Shown here: in pieces, positions 22,301 to 31,435 of the stretch | Layout: each line of letters begins with the position of its first letter | Position numbering within the stretch: position 1 is the first letter of the stretch | Assembly: GCF_000237925.1 (NCBI RefSeq) | Contig: NC_031502.1 | Span: 21,388,909 to 21,452,908, forward strand | Source: Schistosoma mansoni | Lineage: Eukaryota > Platyhelminthes > Trematoda > Strigeidida > Schistosomatidae | Direction: 5' to 3' | DNA: 64,000 nt | Position numbers and translations under genes: made by a program | Notes under the pieces: generated by a model | Told to the model about the DNA's origin: nothing | The model's input: only the letters and a program-made list of their open reading frames with translations | Database searches by the model: none

Positions 22301-25300
22301 TTGATAAACAACATTGATCACTACTCATTGATTAATCTAACAACAACTCTTGAAAAAATTTTGTCAATCAGAATATAGATTGTATAGATTATTCATTCAT
22401 GACAAAATATTCCCTTAGATCAAGTATCAAAATTGTTTAGAATAGGATAAAGAGTGCTTCACAGTTTATTTTATTTTATTTAAACACATAAATATTGGTA
22501 CAAGTAAGCACCATATACATATGCGCCACACAAATCTCATCTCATTTGTGTGATGACTGTAATACTGCCCAGGTGCCCAAACTGAAGCAGGTAGTTTTCT
22601 TAGGGGGCCACACCCGGAGCCTTTGACCTAAAGATCTGATCCACAAGGCAGTGGAGCATCGTGAGGAGATGCAGTCCCATGGTAGCTGGTGACCAACAAT
22701 TGATTCATACTCCATTTGTTCTTTCAGGATACTGGAGCCCATATGCACTATTGGTTTGGAATGAGGATTTTCCAACTTCCCTAGGTGAACTTTCCGTGTC
22801 CACCAACCCATTCAAAGCGCCGGACATTTGCTTTTCGTTCTCTCAATTTCGAAAACAACAGTAATGCCTCGAGAATGCAGTGAGTAGTACTTCCCTGGCA
22901 GAGGCTATATACGCGTGGCCATGTGAGAGCATTTGGAGAGGGAGAGCGGACTCTCCTCACTCTCGGCCGTACCTGGGCATTTGCTTCATAGCAAAATAGA
23001 TGAATACTTATGCAGTTCTTAGTTCTTTGATTTCAAGTATTAAGAACTTTTGAATTATTTTTGAAACATCACAAATTAGTCCTTTTTATGTTTATTAATT
23101 TTAAGTATCTTAATCTAGAAATCTGAACAGGGTTTAATTAGCTTTTGTTTGAGTTTTCTATAAACCTAAAAGTTGCTATTTGATATCTGATTAGTTTGTC
23201 AGTTACGTATAGTAGCATTATGAGATAATTAGCGGAGAACTAATACTTGTTAGAGAAAACTACAATCCGTAATGTATTTCATACATATTTCGTTTCACAC
23301 CAGATGTACTCTATAAACTGATACTGTTTGATTGGACATATCGAAAATCTGTCAATACGCTCTAGAACTTTCTTGCTGATAAGCTTGTGTTGAGTCACAA
23401 ACAGACACGATATCCACTAACCTTGAAGATAAGCTTTTTCTGAAGGATGAATAGCATCTACATTTGGCATTAGTTGTCTTACCTCTTGAGTCATGCAAAA
23501 CTCAGATCTGAGTTGTTGTTTTTTCGAGATGAAAACGAGCTTTCAGTCGTATTGACAACACGCCAGTAAATAATAAAAATTAGGTTTTCTGACGTTTTGT
23601 AACTCAGTGTAAGCCAATTCTTTAGAGAATAAATAACCAAATCAAAATTAATCCAAGTTTAAATAGTACGACGGAACAACAACAATATTATATTATGTGA
23701 TCAATCAAAATAGATCTGAATAAATCAATATCATGTCATTACTTTGAAATACATTCAAGCGTAAATAAAGACTTACCCTCGTATCTTTTTATTTTTTCTC
23801 GTTGAAAATCGATATGACACCATACTTGGTGACAATGACTTCAGCATAGACTCGTTACAATCTGACGGTAGTGGACTCACATACAACGTGGCAGATGAAA
23901 GTTCAACTATTGAAATGAAAAAATAAAAAACAAATTAAATGTAGACAAGTGAACATGTTATTATTATTTATTTCAACACACAAATATTGGTACAAAGGTG
24001 CACCACATATATATGCGCCACACAAATCTCATTTGATTTATGTGAGGGCTTAGATACTGCCCGAGTGCCCAGACCGAAGTGAACATGAGCATACAACACA
24101 ACACATAACTCGAAGAATAGAGTTCTACTAATCACAGCAAAATATTAGATAGCTGTTACTCTACATACATTTGTGCTAACGAGGTATGGCAACTTGGACC
24201 GATGCATATATGTGCCTGGTCCTACGTTGTAGCTGACTGACTCTACATACATGAAATGTTTGTAGTAAATCACTAACAAAAATAACTTACCTATTACGAA
24301 GGATTATATTGTTTGAGGCATCACATTTTAGGTTATTGAAAATTCGACGAAGGTACTGATTAACTAATTATGGCTATTAATAAATCTTGACATAGATTAA
24401 TATATATATGTATAATAGAAATGAGTTTCATAAAGCATAAGACTAATGAAATCATGGATAATGATAAGACATTTCATATTTGACTTTTTAGCTAGAAATT
24501 AAATTGATCACTGTTAATTAATATATTAAGATTACAATCCATATTGGCCCCCAAAGACCCTGTTACGGCCGAGAGTGGGGAGAGTCCACTCTCCCTCTCG
24601 AAATGCTTTCACATGGCAACGAGTATATAGCCTCTGCCAGGGAAGTACTACTCACTGCCTTCTCACAGCACTACTGTTGTTTACGAAATTGAGAGGACGA
24701 AGAGCAAATGTCCGGCGCTTTGAATGGGTTGGTGGACACGGAAAGTTCACCTAGGGAAGTTGGAAAATCCTCATTCCAAACCAATAGTGCATATGTGCTC
24801 CAGTATCCTGAAAGAACAAATGGAGTATGAATCAATCGTTGGCCACCGGCTACCATGGGACTGCATCTCCTCACGATGCTCCATTGCCTTGAGGATCAGA
24901 CCTTTAGGTCAAAGGTTCCGGGTATGGTCCTCTAAGAAAACCACCTGCTTTGGTTCGCGCACCCGGGCAGTATCACAGCTCTCAAACAAATGAGATGAGA
25001 TTTGTGTGGTGCATATGTATCTGGTGCCCCTTTGTACCAATATTCATGTGTTCAAATAAATAATAATAAATGTAGTGTATATTTTACTGAAATATACACG
25101 TTCATAACTTACTGGTACGTTTTTTGATTTCCTCAATTATAGCAGATTCATTTGCCCAACTATAAGACACAGACGCTTGATTATCGCCTTTATCAAGAGG
25201 TTTTGCGATTGACTGCTAAATATAGAGAATGAAGAACAAAAAACAACCCGATTAAATAGAAGATTTAATATGTAGGTAAGGAATAACATAAAAAACTGGT

Positions 25301-28300
25301 GCGGAGCAGAAAATTATTTCCAAGTTTAGATTCGTAAATATGGATTTTTTTTTCGTTTCTCCAACAATTATCAAGGGATAAGTCTACTTTTGATTTCGTA
25401 CAAACTATTGACTTCTGTCATACTTCGTAGATTATTCAAAACCCAAGATTGACTCGCAAGGGGCAGGCTGGTTTTCGTTCTGGTCGAGGATGTATTGATC
25501 ATATCTCCACCCTCCACCAATTGTTAGAACATCATATTTATTACAAGCCGACAGTCGTAGTGTTTCTTGACATCAGGACCGCCTTCAATTCGTTGGACAG
25601 GACTGTTCTCTGGGACTGTCTATTGAAGAAGGGTGTACCTGAGAAGTTTATTGACATCTTGAAAGCCCTATATACTGACACCTTAGGCAGAGTGAGGGCA
25701 TACGACCACCTCTCTCCATCGTTCCATTCAAGTAGTGGGATTAGACAGGGTTGCCCAATCTCACCATCCCTCTTCAACTTTGCTATCAATAACGTTCTGG
25801 AAACACCTCTGATGGATGTATATAATGGTGGTGTGGATCTGCTGTCTGGAGAAAAGCCTCTCGACCTTGAGTATGCGGATGATATTGTCTTACTGTGAGA
25901 TAATACCCAAGCCATATAATCCAAACTTAATCAGTTGGCAATTAGTGTTCGTAGGTGTGGTATGTGCTTCGCACCTTCGAAGTGCAAAATACTGTTACAA
26001 GGCAGAGACGACCCTGATCATGCACTCACCCTGGGTAGTGAGCAGATAGTAGTCGAGAAGTTAGTGTATCTGGGTAGCTGAAAAGTGCTGGTGGTGGTTT
26101 GTGATGAGAACAATTTATGTATAGTGAAAGCCAGAGCGGCTTGTATCAATCTGGACCGCCGTTGGCGCCCAAGTGATGTTGGTCTGGTTGTAAAACGTCT
26201 AATTTACAACACGTCGGTAAGAGCAGTTTTGCTCTATGCTTGCGAAACCTGGCCTCTCCAAGTTTAGGATGTTAGACGACTCTGTGTTTGATCATAGTTG
26301 TCTCTGAAGGATGACAAGAAATTAAGATGAGTAGTGACAGAAATAATTGGTATAATTAGCGAGGAAAGATACTCGATCGGTTCACACACAAACTTGATTT
26401 CTAGTCAGTTTCGGAGAGACTCCGTTTAATCTATCTCAGATTGGGCAGTATAACCAATTATCACATAATTCTCTCCCAATGTAATGATTACTATGTGTAA
26501 TAATCAGCAAATTATAATTTCATTTTAATGATCCAAATAACGAAAATTCGAAGAAGAGGTTAACTACCTTTGACTCTCCGGCTAATTTCATTTTCTTTGG
26601 GGACGTTGGAGTGTTTTCAACAGATTCTAAAAAGACAATAAGCCAATGATAAATTTAATTGAACAAAAAAGCGAAATATGTAAAATATATTCTTCATAAA
26701 TATTGGTTGTTTGGATTTTTACATTGGTGTTTACGACTACAATTGATCAGTCACTTTAGTATACGTGGATCCTGTGAGGATTGTCTTGATATTGTCAGCA
26801 AGTTACAAACGATTCAAGTAGAGATGAATGGTGACTAGCGGTGGATTTTAGAACGCGTGTTTTGTTTCACCTGAAACTCGTTGGGTGCGTGTACCTCCAC
26901 CCGAGTTATATTCGTTCCGGGACTCGAACCCAGTACCGTTCCGTTTAAACGCCGTCCCATTACCCACTTAGCTGCTTAGTCCAGACAGCCACTGGAAGAT
27001 TCAAATAACCAACAAACATAAACTAAAATTTACCCCATTGCACAAACCAGTGGCTATCTGAACTCCGTAGCTAAGTAGACAATGCGATGCCGTTAGAAGC
27101 AAACAGTACTGGGTTTCGGTCCCGGTGTGAGCGTCAACTATAGTGCAGGTACACCTAGCTGACGAGTTCCAAAAGGAACGAAACGCGCGTCCAGGATTCC
27201 ATTATCAGCCATCATTCATCTCTGCCTAAAAAGTAAATTACTTTACTTTTAAAGACTAAAAAGTGGAACCACATTGAAGGCACTTTAAGCGGTATGAATT
27301 TTTTATGCATTCAATACAAATTAGTTACACATACTACAAATGTCTTAAATTTGTCAATGCTTGGAGCGAGAACTACGGTACGGTGTAATTGGTCTAATTG
27401 AAGTTTTCATTCGTCTATAAGCTATCGGTTTAACATATGATACGCAGATTAGAACTGTTTCCAGTTTACGCAGCTATGACATATTGACAACGGCCTCAAA
27501 TCACAACAAAAACGACATATTAATTGTGATTCATTTCCTCTTTTCCCAGTTACATAGCTTACATTTATCAAACGCAAAAATAAAATATGGACTGTGGCTG
27601 TGATAAATTACTATTGTACTTGAGTCACATATGTATTGTCAAATGTATCCTTTGTGTAGTGAATTCCAACTTATCAGTTAGTCATAATCAACTTTGAGGA
27701 TGGTACAAATATGTGTTAGTCGAATTTGCTGTACTCTATCAGTACAACAAAATGACAAGTGGCGAGGTCAAAACAATGATAATGAAAAAGACTAAACATT
27801 GAGAATACGGAATGAAAAAAAGTATGTAAAAGAATATTGGGACTCAAGATCTACAGGGAGCGATAGTATGACCTATGAGCAACGTTATCTAATGTCTCCA
27901 ATCGCTAATCGCGCATACACCGACTAAGTGGCCAGTATCGATTAATTTGACTTGGATCGACAGTCTTAAAGAAATTAAAGGACTAATGTTACGTTTTGGT
28001 TTAACTGACCCCGAATGTTTTCTAGCCTACTCCCAAACCAATAAATAAAGTCAGTTGGAATAGGTGGTCTTATCTTGCATATAGTCTGAAAACAACAATA
28101 TTTGAAGTACCCTTTAAAGTAAGGGAATATTGAACGGATACTTGACTTTACTATGTGTGTCAATTTAATAGAAGTTTAATCTACTTTAAAATCATATGTA
28201 GTAAACAAATATTGTACAGCAAACCTTGTTTATTGTATAATGGGTGGAGCTCTATAAATGCTATTTGGAACAACATATATAAGCAAACAATATTATTTTC

Positions 28301-29701
28301 GATTAGGTCGTCATCAGGCTTGACTGTAATATACAGCAATATTTATATGCATATACTAAATAAGATGGTGGTTGGAGGTGGTCAACAGGAAATCCTGGAC
28401 CCGGGTTTCGTGCTACTTGGCACTCGTCAGCAAGATGTACCTGTAATCTTGAGGGAACTGGTGCTCCCTGACGGATTCGATCTCGTGTCACTCAGCTTCA
28501 CAGACACGTTACCACTGAGCTATTCGGGCCGCGACCAACCTTCTGTAGGACTGAGATGTAATCACAATTGATTGATCACTGGGTGGTGATCAATGTCATG
28601 TGTGTCAAGTCCTTCTTAGTGCTGATCGAATGCTATCGATCATGCACATACTAAATAAATATTACTGTATATTAAAGTCTGATGAGGATCTAATCGAAAA
28701 CAATATTGTTCGCTTATATATGTTGTTCTAAATCACTATATGAGAATTTTTCAAAATGCAATTTGACAAAATCCAACAAATACTACTGAGTAACTGTTTA
28801 CTGGAGCAATTTACTTCATAGACTTAACAAACGATCAGTAACAATGAAGTCAACTAAGACAAAAGGACGTAGGAAACTTGCAGATCTTTGAAAAATACTC
28901 AATTATCCAAGTATAACGCGCACATCTTGAACACTGAAAGTATTGGAATCGACCAGTGAATACGTGAAAACTATTGAGGTGTTCCAAATAAAACGAGTTA
29001 TTTGAATTTCACTAGTAACAGATAGGTTTCTATCTTATTCCAGTTCAAGATGGAAATGATATTCGACAATCGAAATGGGGACAAAACATACCATGAGTCC
29101 GTTTTAGAGGTTTCTTTGTCGGACCACTGACTTTTTGTTTTGAAGTATCCTTAGTCATTGGTTTCTTCTGAGATTGTATTAGAGTATTCAGCTCATCTTC
29201 GCTTAACTCTTCATCTTCATCTTCTTCAGATTGCTCCAGGTCATTGTCTGAAGACTCCGAATCACTTTGTTCATCATCTTCATCATAATCATCATCATCA
29301 TCATCACCATCATTGGAATTAGTGAATGATTTTGCAACCTTTTCTTTACTTTGCCACTGTTCATCATCGTTATCTGAATCGTCATTTGCACTTCCCCAGT
29401 CCGCTTCAATAGGCTCAGCATCACTCTCACTGGATGCTTCACCAAACGAGACTTGTTTTTTGTCTGTTGTTTTCACATTGGACTTTGTTAAAACAGAAGC
29501 TTTCTGTTGTTGCTCTTTTAAAAATCTTCGCTTTTTGCTTTTTTTACTCTCGTTGACTTTAATAGAAGGTATGTTAGATATAATTGAATTTGTTCCTTGT
29601 AAGTTCTTTTTAAGCTTTTTGTTTTTATTGCGTCTTGCTCTTTTACGTTGTGGAGTAGGAACTAAAGGAATGGTTTCACTTTGTTTCTTCTTATTTTTGC
29701 C
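16262..29701 (-). CDS. nucleolin-like RNA-binding protein with two RRM domains (7 coding exons)
   Basis: Exons on the minus strand: 29701-29092, 26626-26568, 25215-25113, 23906-23777, 21618-21355, 19244-18155 and 16300-16262. All introns are GT-AG and all phases agree, giving 765 codons including the stop. Order: Lys/Arg-rich N-terminus, acidic tract, RRM1 (RNP2-like LYVSPL, RNP1 RGFVFLQY), RRM2 (LFVTGF, CGYAIVKF), a Ser/Lys-rich linker, a long Asp/Glu tract, and a basic tail ending KKNKKK. Basic and acidic tracts with tandem RRMs are typical of nucleolar rRNA-processing factors. Nucleolin itself has four RRMs after its acidic region, so this is nucleolin-like, not a clear orthologue. The first coding exon lies beyond 29701 and was not found; the frame also stays open to an ATG at 29755 through the acceptor. 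Confidence 0.85.
16838..16892 (+). ncRNA. degenerate Sm-alpha-type hammerhead
   Basis: TACATCCAGCTGACAAGTCC then CAAGTAGGATGACAC aligns to the Sm-alpha hammerhead layout. Core CTGANGA has become CTGACAA and GAAAC has become GACAC, so it is probably inactive. It lies in the last intron of the RRM gene. Confidence 0.5.
17376..17875 (+). repeat. ~500-bp noncoding retroposon-like repeat, copy R1
   Basis: Begins near GCCGAGAGTGGGGAAAGTC and ends at GTACCAATATTTATG followed by an AT-rich tail. Shared blocks across copies: CACATGGCCACGCGTATA, CTACTCACTGCCTTCT, GGTTGGTGGACACG, CCAAACCAATG, GGTACAAAGG-type end. No pol III A/B box and no conserved protein were recognised. Confidence 0.8.
18155..19244 (-). 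CDS. RRM gene exon 6: end of RRM2 and acidic region
   Basis: Acceptor TTTTTTTTAG, phase 2-to-1 join giving the RNP1 motif CGYAIVKF. The RRM2 tail (FATTHKRLVRGLPIFVNF) is followed by Ser/Asn/Lys-rich sequence and an Asp/Glu tract at about 18500-18715 built on GAT/GAC/GAA codons. Ends in KPQW before donor GTAGGT. Confidence 0.85.
18500..18715. repeat. trinucleotide-rich acidic-codon tract
   Basis: Mixed TCA/TCT/TCG runs on the plus strand, encoding the Asp/Glu tract of the RRM gene on the minus strand. Likely length-variable. Confidence 0.7.
19497..21300. other. intronic stretch with simple repeat and short repeat fragment
   Basis: A (GT)n run lies at 19514-19527. At 20420-20515 there is a fragment (ACGAGGTATGGCAACTTGGA ... 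TACGTTGTAGCTGACTGACTG) also found at 24178-24245 and, inverted and more diverged, at 54520-54600 next to a non-LTR 3' end. Nothing else was recognised. Confidence 0.5.
21355..21618 (-). CDS. RRM gene exon 5: end of RRM1 and start of RRM2
   Basis: The acceptor CTCTAG is followed by the RNP1 core (FVFLQYIDADAAEAARKAIS), the RRM1 tail (GRLFAGNTITAQP), then RRM2 with RNP2 LFVTGF. Ends TGC GG before donor GTACGT, completed by the next exon to Gly. Confidence 0.88.
21770..22090 (-). repeat. SINE copy with hammerhead (intronic)
   Basis: On the minus strand: 5' part (CCAGTGGAGTTCTACC...), tRNA-like head with B-box-like GGTTCGAATCTCGC, hammerhead at 21802-21850, then the 3' end CTAGTTTCAATTGACCCATG. 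Same family as 1050-1348. Confidence 0.75.
21802..21850 (-). ncRNA. hammerhead ribozyme variant in SINE
   Basis: Stem I arms GCACTG/CAGTGC pair fully. Core CTGAGGA and GAAA are intact. Stem II GTC(T)/GGAC is weakened by one change. Stem III is the palindrome ACGGCCGT. The cleavage site reads GTA followed by AAG before stem I resumes, against GTC in the copy at 1104-1149. Confidence 0.6.
22465..22985 (-). repeat. ~500-bp retroposon-like repeat, copy R2
   Basis: Minus-strand copy of the family described at 17376, starting on the plus strand with TTTAAACACATAAATATTGG and ending near CTCTCGGCC. It lies in the intron downstream of the exon 23777-23906, opposite in orientation to R4. Confidence 0.8.
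23777..23906 (-). CDS. RRM gene exon 4: first half of RRM1
   Basis: 130 nt between acceptor TTTCAATAG and donor GTAAGT. It encodes RNP2 (LYVSPL) and the segment up to the RNP1 Gly. Skipping it would break both the frame and RRM1. Confidence 0.85.
23955..24085 (-). repeat. ~500-bp retroposon-like repeat, 3' end only, copy R3
   Basis: Contains only the tail part (CACACAAATATTGGTACAAAGG ... CCAGACCGAAG). The 5' part is missing, as expected for a truncated retroposon. Confidence 0.7.
24545..25070 (+). repeat. ~500-bp retroposon-like repeat, copy R4
   Basis: Full-length copy ending TTCATGTGTTCAAATAAATAATAATAA. Opposite orientation to R2, 1.6 kb away across exon 23777-23906. Confidence 0.8.
25113..25215 (-). 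CDS. RRM gene exon 3
   Basis: 103 nt. The acceptor TATTTAG opens QSIAKPLDKGDNQASVSYSW in phase 0. Donor GTAAGT follows in phase 1. It links the acidic region to RRM1. Confidence 0.8.
25440..26340 (+). pseudogene. non-LTR reverse transcriptase fragment (intronic)
   Basis: The open frame 25449-25898 shows RT motifs: GQAGFRSGRGCIDH, VVFLDIRTAFNSLDR (catalytic Asp), GIRQGCPISPSLFNF and LEYADDIVLL (YADD). Downstream, in shifted frames, comes the post-RT region (RAVLLYACETWPLQV at 26220-26265). Stops and frameshifts separate them. Endonuclease and 3' end are missing. The post-RT region resembles 54843-55487. Clade within RTE/CR1-like elements is not decided. Confidence 0.85.
26568..26626 (-). CDS. 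RRM gene exon 2 (59 nt)
   Basis: Acceptor CTTTTTAG, residues SVENTPTSPKKMKLAGESK after a split Glu codon, donor GTAGTT in phase 0. The SPKK-type basic motif suggests a phosphorylation or nuclear localisation site. Confidence 0.75.
26815..26998 (-). repeat. Sm-alpha-like SINE, minus copy with decayed hammerhead
   Basis: The tRNA-like head has B-box-like GGTTCGAGTCCCGG. The hammerhead relic at 26851-26895 (minus GTACACGCACCCAACGAG ... GAAACAAAACACGCG) has lost the CTGANGA and GAAA cores. Confidence 0.65.
27040..27225 (+). repeat. Sm-alpha-like SINE, plus copy with hammerhead
   Basis: The tRNA-like head (GGTTTCGGTCCCGG B-box-like) is followed by a hammerhead with intact core and the shared end CATCATTCATCTCTGCC. 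It faces the opposite way to the copy 40 bp to its left. Confidence 0.7.
27144..27200 (+). ncRNA. hammerhead ribozyme, Sm-alpha type
   Basis: Core CTGACGA, stem II GTTCC/GGAAC with AAAA loop, core GAAA, palindromic stem III ACGCGCGT (27183-27190), cleavage triplet GTC. Stem I is poor (CCTAG against CAGGAT), so activity is doubtful. Confidence 0.65.
28375..28640 (-). repeat. Sm-alpha-like SINE, best preserved copy
   Basis: On the minus strand the tRNA-like head has A-box-like TAGCTCAGTGGTAACGTG and B-box-like GATCGAATCCG. An intact hammerhead follows. The upstream part (ACATGACATTGATCACCACC) matches 3700-3760. Confidence 0.8.
28385..28444 (-). ncRNA. hammerhead ribozyme, Sm-alpha type, intact
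   Basis: Minus-strand order: ACAGG outer stem I arm, CTTG inner arm, CTGACGA, stem II GTGC/GCAC with CAAGTA loop, GAAA, stem III palindrome ACCCGGGT (28399-28406), cleavage site GTC, CAGG inner arm, CCTGT outer arm. Both parts of stem I pair completely (one G-U), with internal-loop bases where the Sm-alpha tertiary contact lies. All core residues are present. Confidence 0.85.
29092..29701 (-). CDS. RRM gene, first recognised coding exon
   Basis: Acceptor CTCTTTCAG, then GKNKKKQSET, a Lys/Arg-rich segment, and an acidic stretch (DDDDDDYDEDDEQSDSES). Ends ACT CAT G before donor GTATGT, in phase with exon 2. The basic start suggests nuclear or nucleolar targeting. Confidence 0.82.
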
Positions 29702-30159
29702 CTGAAAGAGAAAAATCGCAATTTTTACAAACGATAAAGATATGTGATTTTTCATGGTAAACAGACATAACAGATTATAATAATCATAACAGTTGTGTTT
29801 TTGTTCCAGCTGTTACACTTCATGTGGATAAAAAAAGAAAATAACAAATCTATGGATAGTGTGTGCATCAGCCACATCCATTGACGAAAATCTGCAACTA
29901 CATTATTAGGTTACTGTAGGACTAAACGGTGATTGTAAGTACGCTCAATGGTGGAGGAAATTCACTTTTCTTCGTGATGGTGTTTTTTGAGTCGCGTAAA
30001 ATGATATTTTACCTGCAAGTCAGATTATGCAATTTCGTTTTCATCTGAGGTTTGTTGGTCAGATTTGGGGGATTGTGAATGAAGCAATGAGCATTTAATG
30101 TACGAAAAACAATGTTTATGCTAGCATGATTCGTACTCTGTTAATGTATAAAGTGATAA

Positions 30160-30340
30160 CACCGCCAATTAGAGAGCAGTGAATTATCGATCGGAACAAT
30201 GACGTACGAAACCCGTACGAGCAGTCTAGAGTCCTTATCGGTCCTGCTTCCTGCCTAGCCTAGCCAGTTAAGTCAAGAACACCAATACATACCGGGTTTA
30301 TATACCAACCAGACAGATCACACCGCATAATTAAATAGAA
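30160..30340 (-). repeat. LTR-like dispersed repeat
   Basis: The minus strand contains TATATAAACCC followed by GGCTAGGCAGGAAGCAGGA and GATAAGGACTCTAGACTGCT. The plus strand at 55670-55840 has the same order. TATA followed by this block looks like LTR promoter sequence, but no element body adjoins either copy. Confidence 0.5.
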
Positions 30341-31129
30341 AACATTTGTACAAGATTTAGCCAAATGTGGCTGTGAATAAGGGAGATAGTAATTGATAGA
30401 CAGGGCATAACTCAAGAATGGTAAACCGTATAATAATAGTTCATAGGTCGAAATAAAGCTAATAATAAGAGGGGTATAAATATGAATGGTTTAGTTACTT
30501 AGCAATTATATGATAAAAATATACGCATTGTATTGATCCATAAATGAATCCCAAAAGTTACCATTCATTATTCTTATCGGGATATAACATAATCGAAACG
30601 ATCCGTTTTTGATTAAGGTGGTAACCTAGTAGAATTACTAGATCCTGTATGTAAAAAGTGTAGTTTACAACCAAGTTTATGAATCTGGACATTGCTAGCA
30701 TGCTACTCAGTCTGTTACAGTTGATGCATGACATATTAGAAAGGTTCATTGACTCAAGTTGTCTTATAATGGTAAAAGTATAGCATAAGAATTCGCCAAT
30801 TTAAATAAAAAAGAACTACCATGAGTTTTTACTTGAAATTTAGGAATGGATGGCTTTTATCTTCCTCCACCTTGAATGCACAATAGAAACATTTGTGTAA
30901 TGCGTTTAAGACTTTTGAAACTAATACGGAAAACTTCTTGTTACCATATGGTGTAAATGGCATTGTTAAACGTATCAAGTACCCACTTTTTCTACATTGA
31001 TGAGAGGGATCCAGAAGTTCACGAGGTTACGTAACGATATTTCTTCAACCACATGAGTAGAAAATTGATTATAAGCGTTGGAAAATTAATTAACATCTGA
31101 AAATAACGCTCAGTCGTATCAGGACTCCG

Positions 31130-31435
31130 AAATGCCCTGGTACGACCGAGTGGGGAGAGTCAGCTCTTCTTCTTGAAATGCTCTCACATGGCCACGCGTA
31201 TACAGCCATTACCAAGGAAGTTCTACTCACAGCCTTCTCGCGGCATAGGTGCTGTCTACGAAATTGAGAGGACCTTTTGGGAAAAGGCCCGAAGAGTGGC
31301 CCCCTAAGAAAACCACCTACTTCGGTTCAGACACCCCAGCAATATACTAGCCCACACAAATCGAATGATTTATGTAGCGCATATCTATTTGGCGCCTTCT
31401 TGTACCAATAATAATAATGATAATAATAATAATAA
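31130..31435 (+). repeat. ~500-bp retroposon-like repeat, internally deleted copy R5
   Basis: Starts CCCTGGTACGACCGAGTGGGG, loses the middle block (GGTTGGTGGACACG and following), then resumes at CCCCCTAAGAAAACCACC. Ends in an (AATAAT)n tail at 31408-31435. Confidence 0.7.

Larger units (their letters stand above)
28262..28737. repeat. inverted-repeat (foldback) unit enclosing a hammerhead SINE
   Basis: The left arm (28262-28352) begins near GGAACAACATATATAAGC. The right arm (28645-28737) reads as its reverse complement with few differences (AGAACAACATATATAAGCG ... TAATATACAGTAATATTTAT). The arms are about 85-90 bases and enclose an Sm-alpha-like SINE. No transposase is present. Confidence 0.75.

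Noticed and set aside
22542-22811. 89-codon frame recurring in repeat copies R2 and R4 (GWWTRKVHLGKLENPHSKP)
   Set aside because: Present only because the copies are similar. Copies R1, R5 and R6 break it, and no codon-level constraint is evident.
26800-28570. tRNA genes suggested by A- and B-box matches
   Set aside because: Each match lies in a SINE head followed by a hammerhead. No cloverleaf with proper anticodon and acceptor stems could be drawn.
29203-29705. Open frames on either strand overlapping 29092-29701
   Set aside because: Met-rich and Ser/Leu-rich frames are shadows of the acidic and Lys-rich exon.
29702-29755. Start of the RRM gene at the ATG at 29755
   Set aside because: The intervening sequence ends in a textbook acceptor (CTCTTTCAG), and the residues before it are hydrophobic and unlike the Lys-rich exon. 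Not excluded, but a spliced upstream exon is more likely.
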